64,000 nucleotides of DNA, from contig CAZOUM010000005.1 in NCBI GenBank assembly GCA_964582985.1, forward strand, positions 1 to 64,000, read 5' to 3'. The stretch is from CAZQYB01 sp964582985. GTDB lineage: Bacteria; Planctomycetota; Phycisphaerae; Sedimentisphaerales; Anaerobacaceae. Shown here in pieces: positions 24,014-33,935 of the stretch. The notes under the pieces are model-generated. The model did not search any database, had not been told where the DNA came from, and worked only from the letters and a program-made list of their open reading frames with translations. Position numbers and translations under genes: made by a program. Within the stretch, counting starts at the first letter, position 1; each line of letters opens with the position of its first letter.

Positions 24014-26734
24014 CTAACGAAGCCAGCCGTCGGCCAGCAGTACAAAATCCCGAAAATCGATAATGCCGTTAGTATCCAGGTCAGCGGGCATTGACGGCCC
24101 TTCGGCAAGCCAGTCGTCGGCTAAGAGAAACAAGTCTGTGAAATCAACAGTGCCGCTCGCCGTTATATCGTATATCTGCAGCTCGTATGCCCCGATGTCT
24201 ATACCGGTGAAATGAGGTCTTGGATTTCCGTCAAGGTCATCTTGGGGCGCATTAACCGAATTTGCCGTATCGCGGCAGGGTGAGTAATATCCAACCTTAT
24301 AATTACCCTGCACCCAATAATCGTCATTGGAGTCGTTTGGAGTACTGTTGGCATCCCAGAAGCCGGGCTCGGCAAAGCAGGGGTCGGCGGAGATATTGCC
24401 ATTGACGCCGGTCTGGTCTGTCAGCGTTCCTGAATAATTTCCCCCTTGGTTGTTCCAGAGGTCGTTTGAGACGATGTTGGGGTCAACGTTGGGGTCAAAG
24501 GGCTTTACGTGAATGCCGGAGCCGGCGAGGTTATCTGCGACAATATTGTTTACAATATCGGCATGTGCAGCCGCTTCAAGGGCGATGCCGGCACCACTGG
24601 AGGCTGAGGAGATATTTGCGACAATTGTGTTGTTGATAATGTCTGTAAAGCCCTGCAAAAGGAATATGGCGCCGCCTCGGCCGGCGGTCTCGTTGCCCGC
24701 CAGGAGGTTGTTCTCAATGGTCATCTTCGAAAAAGGTGCAATGGCAGAAGGATGCAATGCAATGGCCCCTCCGATGGCATTGCCAAAGTTTCCCCAGATG
24801 TGGTTTCTTGAAATTGTTCCGGTTGCTTTCCATGCGTACAGGGCTCCGCCTGAGGAGCTCCAGTTGTGGCAGATTTCATTCTCGACGATATCCACGTTCG
24901 CCCAGTTATAACAATAGATTCCTCCTCCCTGACGGGCAAATTGGGTTTGGTTTTGTGCGATATAGTTTCTGAAAATTCTGCAGTCGGCATTGGCCCCTAC
25001 ATGAATCCCGCCGCCGCCATTGGTAGCGAAATTATTCTCCACCCGGTTGTATTCGATGGCCGTATCACTGTAATGACGCGTGTCAATGCCCCCTCCATAC
25101 CGGTCGGCCACATTGTTGCGGATGTGATTGTACAATATGGTGGCACCGCCATTATCAGCAATATAAATCCCTCCACCAAATTCCTTATCCGTCAGCTTGG
25201 CGTGTCCATTTTGGATTGTCAAACCTGCGATTACAGATCGCTTGTCCTCGCCGCTGTTAAGGGTTATACAGCTTGAAGCTTCATTGCCGTCGATTATTGT
25301 CTGCGCAACACAGTTTACATCCAGCGGATTAAGGCTGCGAAGTGTGATGTTTTTGCCCAGAAAGTCAAGGTTTTCCTGGTAGAAGCCGGGGCAAACGACA
25401 ATCTCACCACCTGTTGCAGCAGCACTTATTGCCTCTTGAATCGTATTGAAATCCTGCGGCACCGCGAGAGCACGATACTCCTGGGGCCCCATATCGACAA
25501 CGCCGTTGACAACCCGAGCAGTCCCGTCATAGTCCAGCGTAAGCCAGCCGGGAAGATAACCGTTGGTCCCTGCGTCAATGCACGGTGAGTTCGGATGCAA
25601 TTCAAAAGACTTCAAAGGCTCGGGCAATTCCGGACCAATCTGCGGCTCTGCCGATATATTGCCGTTTATACCGTTTTGGTCTGTTATTTCGCCTGCATAG
25701 TTATTCAGACTACTATTCCAAACATTATTATTATGAATAGTTGAGCCAGCCCCTTCGCTGTTGGCGTAAATGCCATTGCCTGCGTTATCAGCGATTATAT
25801 TATTTGCGATAACTATGGCCGTATAAATACCCAGCGCAGCGCCATAGCTTGATGTCTGCCTCACCTGGTTGTCGGTAAACACATTGTTTATGACCCAACC
25901 GGCCGAATACCCGCTGGCCATAATCGCGCTTCCGGTAACCTTACTGCTGTTGGCAACGAAAAAGTTATTTGCAATCGTCGGAGCAGAATTTACAAAATAA
26001 TAAATGGCCCCGCCTGACAACTGTTTGCTGTTGTTGCCTTCAATCCAGTTGTTGGTAACTCTCGAATAGCACTGGTCGGCCAGATATATTGCCCCACCGA
26101 GGACATAGCATTGGTTCTGCTTGAATACATTGTCGGAGATCGTCGGCGAGCATTTGAGCCTCGCAAAAACCGCGCCCCCATACCAGCCGGCATAATTACC
26201 AACAAAGGTATTCGCCACAATTGTTGGACTCGCCTCGTAATGGCAGTATATCGCACCTCCGCCGTATCCAACCTCGCAGTCTCTGAACACATTTTTCGTG
26301 ATAGTCGGCGATGCGCCCCTGCAGAAAACACCGCCCCCATTGGTTCCTTTCCAATACCACGAAGCTCCACACGGGTCCGACTGTCCCGTTCCGTTCTCTA
26401 TCGTAAAGCCGCTCAGGACCGAGTTGGCATCCTCGCCGTTCTTAAAAGTTACCACGCTGCCGAAGTTCGGGTCAACTGAATTTGAACCGTCAATTATCGT
26501 TGACGCTACCACATTGGGGTCATTCGGGTCAACGGACCGCACCGTGATAGCTTTTCCCAGAAAATCGATATTCTCCTGGTACGTACCCGCTGCAACGGTC
26601 ACAACATCATCGTCATTGGCATCGTCAATCGCCGACTGGATGCTGTTGTAATCTTCGGGAGAGACCTGTAGTTCCCGTCCCCAGGTTGTCGAGCAGCACA
26701 AGACAAATGCTGCAAATACCAAATACCTTTTCAT
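24014..26734 (-). CDS. Secreted double beta-helix protein with dockerin-like C-terminus
   Basis: A 906-residue exported protein with signal MKRYLVFAAFVLCCSTTWG. It has two beta-helix halves, each opening alike: SPEDYNSIQSAIDDANDDDV and, about 430 residues on, VPQDFNTIQEAISAAATGGE. Both continue with YQEN-DFLGK-IT-RS and IIDG. Each half ends with NGNISA-P and a long loop. The C-terminus has two dockerin-like EF-hand motifs (DITASGTVDFTDLFLLADDW and DLDTNGIIDFRDFVLLADGW). The frame extends 46 codons upstream of ATG 26734, but only 26734 gives a signal peptide, with GGAGG upstream. It is likely surface-attached and polysaccharide-directed; the substrate is unknown. Confidence 0.82.
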   Translation of the reverse strand: MKRYLVFAAFVLCCSTTWGRELQVSPEDYNSIQSAIDDANDDDVVTVAAGTYQENIDFLGKAITVRSVDPNDPNVVASTIIDGSNSVDPNFGSVVTFKNGEDANSVLSGFTIENGTGQSDPCGASWYWKGTNGGGVFCRGASPTITKNVFRDCEVGYGGGAIYCHYEASPTIVANTFVGNYAGWYGGAVFARLKCSPTISDNVFKQNQCYVLGGAIYLADQCYSRVTNNWIEGNNSKQLSGGAIYYFVNSAPTIANNFFVANSSKVTGSAIMASGYSAGWVINNVFTDNQVRQTSSYGAALGIYTAIVIANNIIADNAGNGIYANSEGAGSTIHNNNVWNSSLNNYAGEITDQNGINGNISAEPQIGPELPEPLKSFELHPNSPCIDAGTNGYLPGWLTLDYDGTARVVNGVVDMGPQEYRALAVPQDFNTIQEAISAAATGGEIVVCPGFYQENLDFLGKNITLRSLNPLDVNCVAQTIIDGNEASSCITLNSGEDKRSVIAGLTIQNGHAKLTDKEFGGGIYIADNGGATILYNHIRNNVADRYGGGIDTRHYSDTAIEYNRVENNFATNGGGGIHVGANADCRIFRNYIAQNQTQFARQGGGIYCYNWANVDIVENEICHNWSSSGGALYAWKATGTISRNHIWGNFGNAIGGAIALHPSAIAPFSKMTIENNLLAGNETAGRGGAIFLLQGFTDIINNTIVANISSASSGAGIALEAAAHADIVNNIVADNLAGSGIHVKPFDPNVDPNIVSNDLWNNQGGNYSGTLTDQTGVNGNISADPCFAEPGFWDANSTPNDSNDDYWVQGNYKVGYYSPCRDTANSVNAPQDDLDGNPRPHFTGIDIGAYELQIYDITASGTVDFTDLFLLADDWLAEGPSMPADLDTNGIIDFRDFVLLADGWLR

Positions 26735-27118
26735 CTTCGGACCGCCTCCGAGACTTTGGCGCATATCTTTCAACACACTATTATAACAAAAAATGCTCAA
26801 AAAATCCAAGCTTTTCTCCTCAACTAAGGCTTCTTGTGGCAAGGGCTTAGGCCCTATGAATGTTCGTCCCAAAACGGTCTAAACCATACTTTGGCAAGAA
26901 CGCATATTATGGGACAATCGCTTCGACACAAAGAAAAACAAGTGCTGCGATAAATGGTAAATACTTGAAAAATCTTTGTCGCAGGGTATAATTATTCAGA
27001 ATCACAAATGAGTAATAAGCATGCTATTGTCTGATTTTGCAAATCGGCATAGTTGTTGTGAGTGGTCCTGTTCGTATGCCTTGATGCCGCTGACGGCAAT
27101 GAAGCAGGGAAATTGAAA
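26735..27118. other. Gene-free divergent region between beta-helix and GT39 genes
   Basis: It contains the 5' region of the beta-helix gene and, on the plus strand, a promoter-like element (26921-26995) with a relative at 29183-29257. The GTG at 27062 could extend the GT39 reading frame into it, but ATG 27119 is preferred. Confidence 0.5.
26921..26995 (+). promoter_or_regulatory. Intergenic element ending in a sigma-70 promoter (copy A)
   Basis: The element contains TTGAAA at 26964-26969 and TATAAT at 26986-26991, 16 bases apart. About 70 percent of its bases match a second copy after the GT39 gene at 29183-29257 without gaps, including TTCGAC-CAAAG-AAAACAA and GTATAATT. Confidence 0.5.
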
Positions 27119-29173
27119 ATGCAACCTGGTCAGAAGACTGCCAACAGTAGTGTGGCGGAAAAGACAACTACCCAGGAATGGTTGATTTTAGCCGGTATTC
27201 TTCTGTTAGGTATATCGTTGAGAGGGGCGTACTTGCGGGGGCTTGTTAAAGAGCCTGATTTTGCGTTTCCATTGGGGGATATGAAAGTTCACGACTACTG
27301 GGCGAGGGCTCTGGCTACCGGCGACTGGACGGCGCCGGAGGGTTTACCCGATGTGCAGATACAGAAGATTCCGTTTCTGAGGCCACCCGGTTATCCTTAC
27401 TTTCTGGCTCTAATATACCGGGCGTTCGGCACTAACTACCTGGCACCGCGGATTGTACAAATGGGCTTGGGGTTGGTAAGTGCGGTACTGGCTTTCTTAC
27501 TCGGCAAATCGTTGTTCGGTCGGCGGTTGGGTCTGATCTTAGCTGCTTTCATGTCGATATACTGGGGATTCATCTACTTTGAAGGTGAACTGCACTATCC
27601 TGCACTGCTGATTTTCTTGGTTCTTGCGCTTGTTAATGTGCTGCGGCTCTGGACAAAGAACTTCACTTACCCCAGGGTCGCAGGTGCCGGTGTCCTCTTA
27701 GGTATATGCGTATTGACCTCGCCAAGCATGCTGCTGTTGCTGCCTGTAATAGTGGCCTGGGGCTGGTGGGTGGCGCGACGCAGAAATCAGCAGAAACGTT
27801 ACATTTTGACAGGACTGGTTTTTGCGGTGGCGACGACACTGGCTATCGCGCCGGCGACAATACGCAACTATGCGGTGGCGGACGACTTTATGCTTATTTC
27901 CTGTAATGGAGGCCTCGCGCTTTATTGCGCCAATAATGAGATGGCTGACATGGTCAACGCAAGGCTTCCAGGCCTGGAGAAACTTACAGGCAGGTCGTCG
28001 TGGGGCTGGCTGACGTATCCGTTGATCGTTCGGGGCGTGCAGCGCGAACAAGCAAGGTCTATGAAGTATTCGGAAGTCTCGGCATATTTTACAAGGAAAG
28101 CCCTCAAGTATATGCGGGAACATCCCAGACGTGTTTTAGGACTGGTGGCTACAAAAGCAGCACTTTTTTGGGGACCGGTGGAGGTAACCGACAGTAAGGT
28201 GGTTCACTATGATCGAGAAAACTCAGCAGTACTGCGATACTGTCCTGGTTTTTCGGTGTTTCTGGCTTTATGTATCGTGGGCGGTGGGCTGGCATTTTTT
28301 GATTTGAGAGCCGCCAGAAAAACCAAAGACACCGTGTCGCCTAAAGCAGCAAGACAGGTGGAGATTTGTGTGCTGATTTTTCTTTTTGTAGCCACGTATT
28401 TCATCTCGTTTCTGCCTGTCATGGCTTCGGCTCGATATCGCGTACCGATTATCCCATTTGTACTTCTTTTCGGAGCATACGCGATAAGCAGGGTGGGACA
28501 ATTCATTAGAAGCCGGGATTGGCGATGGCTCGCAATTTGTGGCTGTATAGGGGTTGCGGTGTATTTGGAGCTGAGCAAGCCGGTATTCGGTTATCTGCCT
28601 TCGCAGAGCAAGTGGCATTTTTCCCGCGGCTTAGGATATCACGCGAGTGGCAAACTTGATGCGGCCGTGGCCGAATATCGAGAAGCGATACGACTGCACG
28701 GCGACTTTTATATGGCACAAATGAATTTGGCATCTGTGCTGTCAAAGCAGGGTAAACATAGCGAGGCGATTGTGCCGGCGCGTAATATGGTTCGGCTCAA
28801 GCCTAACTCCGCCCATGCACATTTGATCCTGGGCAAGCTGCTAAGCGAAACAAATCGCCCGGATGAGGGAATTAACCATTTGATGAAGGCTGTCAATCTT
28901 GCACCCGATTATTTTCATGCGCATTTCAACCTGGGGGTAGCATGGAGCAGAAAGCGCGAGTTTGACAAGGCCACGGCGCATTTTGAGCGGGCCCGGCAGC
29001 TTCAACCTAATAATCCAATAGTACATAGGATGCTTGCGAAATCGCTGGCGACGCAGGCCAGGACCGAGGAGGCTATACGGGCGCTCCGTGAGGTTTTGCG
29101 TCTTAAGCCGGGAGATACAGAGGCACGGCACCTCTTGGATGTTTATATGAATCAGCAAGAAACCGACGAGTAA
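27119..29173 (+). CDS. GT39-type membrane glycosyltransferase with TPR tail
   Basis: A 684-residue protein. The N-terminal 450 residues have about ten membrane segments and the layout of PMT/ArnT-like GT-C enzymes, with a first periplasmic loop holding acidic residues (PDFAFPLGDMKVHDYW) and RPPGYPYFLALIYR, a motif shared by GT39 proteins. The C-terminal 180 residues form about five TPR units (for example LDAAVAEYREAIRLHGDFY). The family transfers sugars from polyprenyl phosphates outside the membrane; here the acceptor is unknown. GTG 27062 extends the frame, but ATG 27119 has CAGGGA upstream. The gene stands alone between two related intergenic elements. Confidence 0.75.
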   Translation: MQPGQKTANSSVAEKTTTQEWLILAGILLLGISLRGAYLRGLVKEPDFAFPLGDMKVHDYWARALATGDWTAPEGLPDVQIQKIPFLRPPGYPYFLALIYRAFGTNYLAPRIVQMGLGLVSAVLAFLLGKSLFGRRLGLILAAFMSIYWGFIYFEGELHYPALLIFLVLALVNVLRLWTKNFTYPRVAGAGVLLGICVLTSPSMLLLLPVIVAWGWWVARRRNQQKRYILTGLVFAVATTLAIAPATIRNYAVADDFMLISCNGGLALYCANNEMADMVNARLPGLEKLTGRSSWGWLTYPLIVRGVQREQARSMKYSEVSAYFTRKALKYMREHPRRVLGLVATKAALFWGPVEVTDSKVVHYDRENSAVLRYCPGFSVFLALCIVGGGLAFFDLRAARKTKDTVSPKAARQVEICVLIFLFVATYFISFLPVMASARYRVPIIPFVLLFGAYAISRVGQFIRSRDWRWLAICGCIGVAVYLELSKPVFGYLPSQSKWHFSRGLGYHASGKLDAAVAEYREAIRLHGDFYMAQMNLASVLSKQGKHSEAIVPARNMVRLKPNSAHAHLILGKLLSETNRPDEGINHLMKAVNLAPDYFHAHFNLGVAWSRKREFDKATAHFERARQLQPNNPIVHRMLAKSLATQARTEEAIRALREVLRLKPGDTEARHLLDVYMNQQETDE

Positions 29174-29182
29174 TTGTAAGCT

Positions 29183-29257
29183 TTCGACGCAAAGCAAAAC
29201 AAAGCTCGCGAAAAATGATAAGCACCGGAAAAATATTTCGTCGATGGTATAATTTTA
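29183..29257 (+). promoter_or_regulatory. Intergenic element, copy B
   Basis: The relative of the 26921-26995 element, with TATAAT at 29248-29253 but no good -35. No gene starts downstream on the plus strand, so promoter activity is doubtful; it may be a repeat. Confidence 0.4.
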
Positions 29258-29346
29258 TAAGTGCAAAGATACCAGCCGGCATAGTGCCGCCGCCGGACCG
29301 GATTGATGAAGAAGATGGAGTTGGAGGGTGCTTTCTCAGCATCTTC

Positions 29347-29757
29347 TTATTCGCTTACTTGTCGCGCAACAAGGCCGAGTTTTTCCATCTCTTCAAAAAG
29401 CTTTTCTTTATCAACAGGTTTGACAAGGTAAGCTTCACAACCTGTTTCAAAGGCACGCGTTACATTGTTGTCGTCGCTTAAGCCGGTCGTCATAATCACC
29501 TTGACACCATCGGGACGCTTTATTCCGCGGTCACTCTCTACCTTGCGAATTGCCTTCAACGCCTCATGGCCGTTCATCCCGGGCATCATAATGTCAAGGC
29601 ATATCAGGCCGTAGGGCTCGCCTTTGTCCAAAGCATATTCGAACGCTTCGACAGCCTCATGCCCATTAATAGCAGCGAAGCAATCACCACAGTCAGACAG
29701 GTATATCTGCAACAGTTTGCGAGTGGTCAAATCGTCTTCTACAATCAAAGACCTCAT
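29347..29757 (-). CDS. CheY-like single-domain response regulator
   Basis: A 136-residue receiver domain with no output domain. The acidic pair is in LIVEDDL near residue 5, the phospho-acceptor aspartate in LDIMMPGMNG near residue 55, the threonine in MTTGLSDD near 90, and the lysine in LVKPVDKEK near 112. It begins 26 bases after the hybrid kinase stop, which suggests it receives phosphate from that kinase's Hpt domain. With no DNA-binding part it would act by protein contact. Confidence 0.9.
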   Translation of the reverse strand: MRSLIVEDDLTTRKLLQIYLSDCGDCFAAINGHEAVEAFEYALDKGEPYGLICLDIMMPGMNGHEALKAIRKVESDRGIKRPDGVKVIMTTGLSDDNNVTRAFETGCEAYLVKPVDKEKLFEEMEKLGLVARQVSE

Positions 29758-29783
29758 ATCATTTCCCTTATCGATTCTGGTTT

Positions 29784-32651
29784 CTATTTGCTTTGCAGCT
29801 GTTCTGCCTGTTCATTACTTTGTTGTTTTGCTGTTTCGGTCCAATTGGCTTCGGACACAAATGATTTCAGTTTTTCAAACTCCGCCTTTATATCGGCAAA
29901 AAACGCATCTGCGTTTACCATATCGCCCTGTTTGCCGGCAAGCTCAAGCTTAAAGGCGGCTTCTGATAAGGGTTTTGCTCCGATGGTGGCCGCCGCGCCT
30001 TTCAGCGTGTGAGACAGCGAGTGAATCTCCCCCGCCTTGGCTGTATTTATCGCCTCAGCCAGCGTCTCTAAACGTGCTGAATTATCCGCGAAAAACACTT
30101 CCACGATTTCTTTGGCAAGTTCTTCATCATTATTGCAGCGGTTTGCCAGGTCTGCCCAATCAATCACTCTTTCTTCGCTCCAGCTCCGCAGCGTCTCAGA
30201 ATCTGGCTCAGCTTGTTCCCCGGTATCGCAGACCACCCGGCAGAGCTCATCTGCCTGGGATTTTATGGAGTCGATTTGGCCGCCTGCATCTTTGCTCTTT
30301 GGCGACGTGTATTTGCCAAGGACCTGCTGAAGCTTCTTGCGGTCAATGGGTTTGCTCATATAGTCATCGCAGCCGGCTTCGATGCATTTGGCGTCGTCGC
30401 CCCTCATCGCGTAAGCAGTCAGGGCAACTATTGGTGTTGTAATCCCCTTCTTGCGAAGCATTTTCGTGGCTTTGTATCCATTCATTTTGGGCATCTGTAT
30501 ATCCATAAATATCAGGTCAAAGCGTGTGGTGAGCGCTTTGTCTACCGCCTCTTTGCCGTTTTCTGCAATTGTCACATCCAGGCCCAGTCGTGCCAGAAGC
30601 GATTTGATTAGCTTCTGACTGGTTTTACTATCTTCAGCAACCAGTACGTGACCGGAAAATCGCTGTTGCTCCGGCCCGTCTTGCTCCCGGGGCAAATGCC
30701 CGGCAATATTGTGTCTGTCCAGGAACGGCTGCTTTGTTACGTCGAGACCAGCCGGTATTGTAAGCGAGAATACCGAGCCCTTGCCCACTTCGCTGGCTAC
30801 GGTAAGTTCTCCGCCGAGAAGCCCGGCCAACTCTTTAGCAATGCTCAGTCCCAGACCTGTACCGCCGAACTTGCGGGTGGTGCTCCCGTCGGCTTGAGTG
30901 AACGGCTCAAACACCGCTTTCTGCTTGTCTTCCGGGATGCCAATGCCAGTATCTTCAACATCGAAACGGATGAATGGCTTATCATCAATCTCCTGCAGAG
31001 AAACGTTTACATAAACGTGTCCTTGTTCGGTGAATTTAATAGCATTGTTTATAAGATTGAGTAGGCATTGACGCAAACGAGTGGGGTCGGTGCGTATCTG
31101 TGTGGGCAGGCCGTCACCTGCCGCGACTTCGAAGTCAAGCCCTTTTACCTTTATCTCCGGCCCCACCAATGATTCGATGGCGGCAAGCAGCTCTGTCAAT
31201 GAGCAGTCGATAATCTCAATATCTATCTTACCGGCCTCGACCTTGGACAGGTCCAGGATATCATCTATAAGGTTCAAGAGGTCCTTGCCGCTGTCTTGAA
31301 TGATATCAGCATATCCTTTCTGCTCATCGGTGAGTTCTTCTTCCGCAAGTATCTGGCTAAAACCAATGACGGCATTCATTGGTGTGCGGATTTCGTGACT
31401 CATATTAGCAAGGAACTCGCTTTTGGCCTTACTGGCTTCTTGTGCCTCCCGGGCCAGCATATCCGCCCGCTCTTTGGCCTCCTTCAATGCCTCCTCCGCC
31501 TGCTGACGCTCGGCGATTTCCTTGTTGAGTGTGTCAATTGAGGTAGTGGTTTCTTTTAGGTCCTCGGTCATCTGGTCAAATGCCCGTGAGAGCCGGCCAA
31601 TTTCATCCTTTGAATCTGTCCCTACTTTATAATCCAGATTACCCCGGCCTATTATTTCAGCCCCCCTATGGAGATTATGAATCGGTGCGCTTATGGCCCT
31701 TGAAATTAAGCTGCCAATCGACCACACAATGCACGTGGCAGCACAGAATATAACAATGAAGATAAGTTTTATCGCAGCCAAAGGCCCCAATGCCTCTTCC
31801 TCATCCATCTCTGCGCAAAGACACCATTGCATATCGTGTATATGGTCGTGCGTCCCCAGGACCTTAACGCCTCTGTAATCTGTATATACAGCAGCCTTAT
31901 GGAGATGTGGCTCTGTACCAAATTTTCTGACATCTTCAACAAATCTTTTTGTGTTTTCAGTATCAACTTTTTGTTTAAGGAAAGTATCTTTTATAAAACG
32001 GGAAGGGGTTATCATATAACCGTATTTATTTACCAGGTAAATCTCCCCCGTCTTGCCTAAGCCGGTCTTGTCAGTGACTATGCGATCTAACGTATTTAAA
32101 TTGGCCTTGGCAGCAATTACACCTAAAAGCTCTTGCGTTTCACTGTCCTTGATTGGTGCGGAAAAGGCCAGGGCCTTCTTTCCAGTTGTTTCGGAACAGT
32201 AAGCATCCTTAATAAAAGGGCCATTTTTCGCTCCCAGAAAATAGATGTCAGTGGACCTGTCTGTGCCGATTTTGCCCGTATCGCTGGAGGTAATAATTTC
32301 GCCATCTTTGTTCAAAACAAAAATTTCATAAATATGCTTCCTGACCTGGGCCGTGGTCTCTAATCTTCGAAGAGCGTTGTTCAACTTTTGACCATAGTCG
32401 GCATCCTGTTCGCCTGCCAACAGGAATTGTTCAATGACAATACTTTTTGATAGCTGCTTAATTGATTCTTTGTTCGCTTCCAAAAACGTTTCTATATGGT
32501 TACCTCTTGACTGTGCGGTTGTGCTTAAATGCGCAAATATAGCTTCTTCCAGATTGCTTTTCGCTGCCGCGTGAAAAATGAGCATTGAAACGCCCATAAG
32601 AAGCACTACTACTATAAAAAATGCGAAGTTTATCTTATTGGCAATCTTCAT
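29784..32651 (-). CDS. Hybrid histidine kinase (dCache-HAMP-HisKA-HATPase-REC-Hpt)
   Basis: A 955-residue inner-membrane sensor kinase. After a membrane segment (FFIVVVLLMGVSMLIF), a periplasmic double-Cache domain spans about residues 35-285, followed by a second membrane helix, a HAMP domain near 315-370 and a coiled coil. The HisKA histidine is in MSHEIRTPMNAVIGFSQIL near 420. The ATPase shows NNAIKFTEQG, DTGIGIPED and GTGLGLSIA. A receiver (MDIQMPKMNGYKAT) and a C-terminal Hpt domain (HSLSHTLKGAAATIG) complete the relay. Its start overlaps the upstream substrate-binding protein gene by ATGA, and a lone receiver follows. Confidence 0.93.
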   Translation of the reverse strand: MKIANKINFAFFIVVVLLMGVSMLIFHAAAKSNLEEAIFAHLSTTAQSRGNHIETFLEANKESIKQLSKSIVIEQFLLAGEQDADYGQKLNNALRRLETTAQVRKHIYEIFVLNKDGEIITSSDTGKIGTDRSTDIYFLGAKNGPFIKDAYCSETTGKKALAFSAPIKDSETQELLGVIAAKANLNTLDRIVTDKTGLGKTGEIYLVNKYGYMITPSRFIKDTFLKQKVDTENTKRFVEDVRKFGTEPHLHKAAVYTDYRGVKVLGTHDHIHDMQWCLCAEMDEEEALGPLAAIKLIFIVIFCAATCIVWSIGSLISRAISAPIHNLHRGAEIIGRGNLDYKVGTDSKDEIGRLSRAFDQMTEDLKETTTSIDTLNKEIAERQQAEEALKEAKERADMLAREAQEASKAKSEFLANMSHEIRTPMNAVIGFSQILAEEELTDEQKGYADIIQDSGKDLLNLIDDILDLSKVEAGKIDIEIIDCSLTELLAAIESLVGPEIKVKGLDFEVAAGDGLPTQIRTDPTRLRQCLLNLINNAIKFTEQGHVYVNVSLQEIDDKPFIRFDVEDTGIGIPEDKQKAVFEPFTQADGSTTRKFGGTGLGLSIAKELAGLLGGELTVASEVGKGSVFSLTIPAGLDVTKQPFLDRHNIAGHLPREQDGPEQQRFSGHVLVAEDSKTSQKLIKSLLARLGLDVTIAENGKEAVDKALTTRFDLIFMDIQMPKMNGYKATKMLRKKGITTPIVALTAYAMRGDDAKCIEAGCDDYMSKPIDRKKLQQVLGKYTSPKSKDAGGQIDSIKSQADELCRVVCDTGEQAEPDSETLRSWSEERVIDWADLANRCNNDEELAKEIVEVFFADNSARLETLAEAINTAKAGEIHSLSHTLKGAAATIGAKPLSEAAFKLELAGKQGDMVNADAFFADIKAEFEKLKSFVSEANWTETAKQQSNEQAEQLQSK

Positions 32652-33658
32652 TCATAAAGCTCCTTCAGCAGCTTTCTATTCATGCTTGCCTGTGCGTCCG
32701 GCTTCTTAGATATTCTTCCTCCCGCAAGTTTAAGCTCAGCGATAGTGACAACAGCGTTTATCCACTCGGCGTCTTCGGCGGGACGGATTTGCGCTGCATA
32801 GTCCTCCCATAAGAGGCCTTCAACCTGTTTTCTATACTGTTCGCCCGTTATATCATAATGCCTGGCAATAATTTCGCTGGCCTCGGTCGGATGCTGTTTG
32901 TAATATTTAAGGGCCTTGAACCATCCCCTCATCAGGCCCTTGACAAGTCCCGGATTGCTTTTCACTATGTCTTCTCTTACGTTAAGTGTATCTATTATTA
33001 TCTCCGGCGCATCTTTGGATGAAATCAGGATATGCCCCACGTCCCTTTCGGTTGCTTTCGACAGCCACGGCTCCCAGGTTACTGCCGCATCCACCTCACC
33101 TTCTAAAAAAGCCTTCCACGCATCTTCAGGCCTTCTGGGAACGATGGTGATATCATCAAGTGACAAGCCTTTTTTATAGAATAGATACGAAATAAAAGTC
33201 TCACCAACATCATCTCTTGCGAAGGCTACTTTCTTACCTATCAAATCCTCTACCGTCCTTATGTCCTTCGTTGCGACTATCCCGTCACTTCCCAGAGAAT
33301 GGTCTATCTCCAGAACAGCTACTATCGGTGTATCCTCAGCCCTTTTGGAGACCAGTAAATCAATTGTACCCGCCTCGCAATCGAGCATACCTCGCTTAAA
33401 AGCGTCTCGTCGCGCTGAGTCCAGCTGCTCATCTATAAAGACCAGCTCTATTCCCTCTTCTTTGAGAAATCCTTTCTCCTGGGCAAGATAAAGAGGGCCG
33501 TAGCCTACCCATTTCTGAAAAGCAATATTGATTCTTTCGAGCCCGGCTTCTTCTGAACGCCGCTCGCAACTACAAAGAAGAAAAATCACTAATATCAAAC
33601 AAAAAAACCAAATTTTTTGTTTATTAGTGCGCCCTGGCGTCTTCTCATGAGCGGCCAT
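32648..33658 (-). CDS. SsuA/THI5-like substrate-binding lipoprotein
   Basis: A 336-residue periplasmic binding protein. The signal sequence ends in a lipobox (LILVIFLLCSCE), and the mature protein starts INIAFQKWVGYGPLYLAQEKG, typical of the NMT1/THI5/SsuA family that binds thiamine precursors, sulfonates or nitrate-like ligands. VGETFISYLFYKKGLSLDD and VDAAVTWEPWL are further family marks. No ABC permease or ATPase gene is near. Instead the stop overlaps the start of a hybrid histidine kinase, so the lipoprotein may present its ligand to the kinase rather than to a transporter. Confidence 0.85.
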   Translation of the reverse strand: MAAHEKTPGRTNKQKIWFFCLILVIFLLCSCERRSEEAGLERINIAFQKWVGYGPLYLAQEKGFLKEEGIELVFIDEQLDSARRDAFKRGMLDCEAGTIDLLVSKRAEDTPIVAVLEIDHSLGSDGIVATKDIRTVEDLIGKKVAFARDDVGETFISYLFYKKGLSLDDITIVPRRPEDAWKAFLEGEVDAAVTWEPWLSKATERDVGHILISSKDAPEIIIDTLNVREDIVKSNPGLVKGLMRGWFKALKYYKQHPTEASEIIARHYDITGEQYRKQVEGLLWEDYAAQIRPAEDAEWINAVVTIAELKLAGGRISKKPDAQASMNRKLLKELYE

Positions 33659-33935
33659 ACTATTACTCCTTCAAACAATCAGCACTCGAAGCCAACAAAC
33701 AGTCTGCTTTTTACGCACTTTTTGCGCAGTCAAAATATCGGCGGATACTAAGGTAACGATGAGCTGACAATGACGGCTGTTGAGCAAATCACGTAGAACC
33801 CGTAACAGGATGCTCAAAAGCTCGACTTTTTGCAGATAGGGCCTGAGGGATAGTCCGGATAATCAGCTTGTTTCTCCCCGCCCGAATATATGGCAGCCAG
33901 GAGCCTTCGCCCCTGACAACTACCCGCTAAGCATC
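33659..33935. other. Gene-free stretch between the large ECF-partner gene and the binding-protein gene
   Basis: It contains the upstream region of the binding-protein/kinase operon (minus strand) and the 3' flank of the 1354-residue gene. No gene or clear hairpin terminator was seen. Confidence 0.4.

Noticed and set aside
29270..29346. Plus-strand gene driven by the second promoter-like element
   Set aside because: The frame there runs into the response regulator on the opposite strand and has no homology or ribosome binding site.
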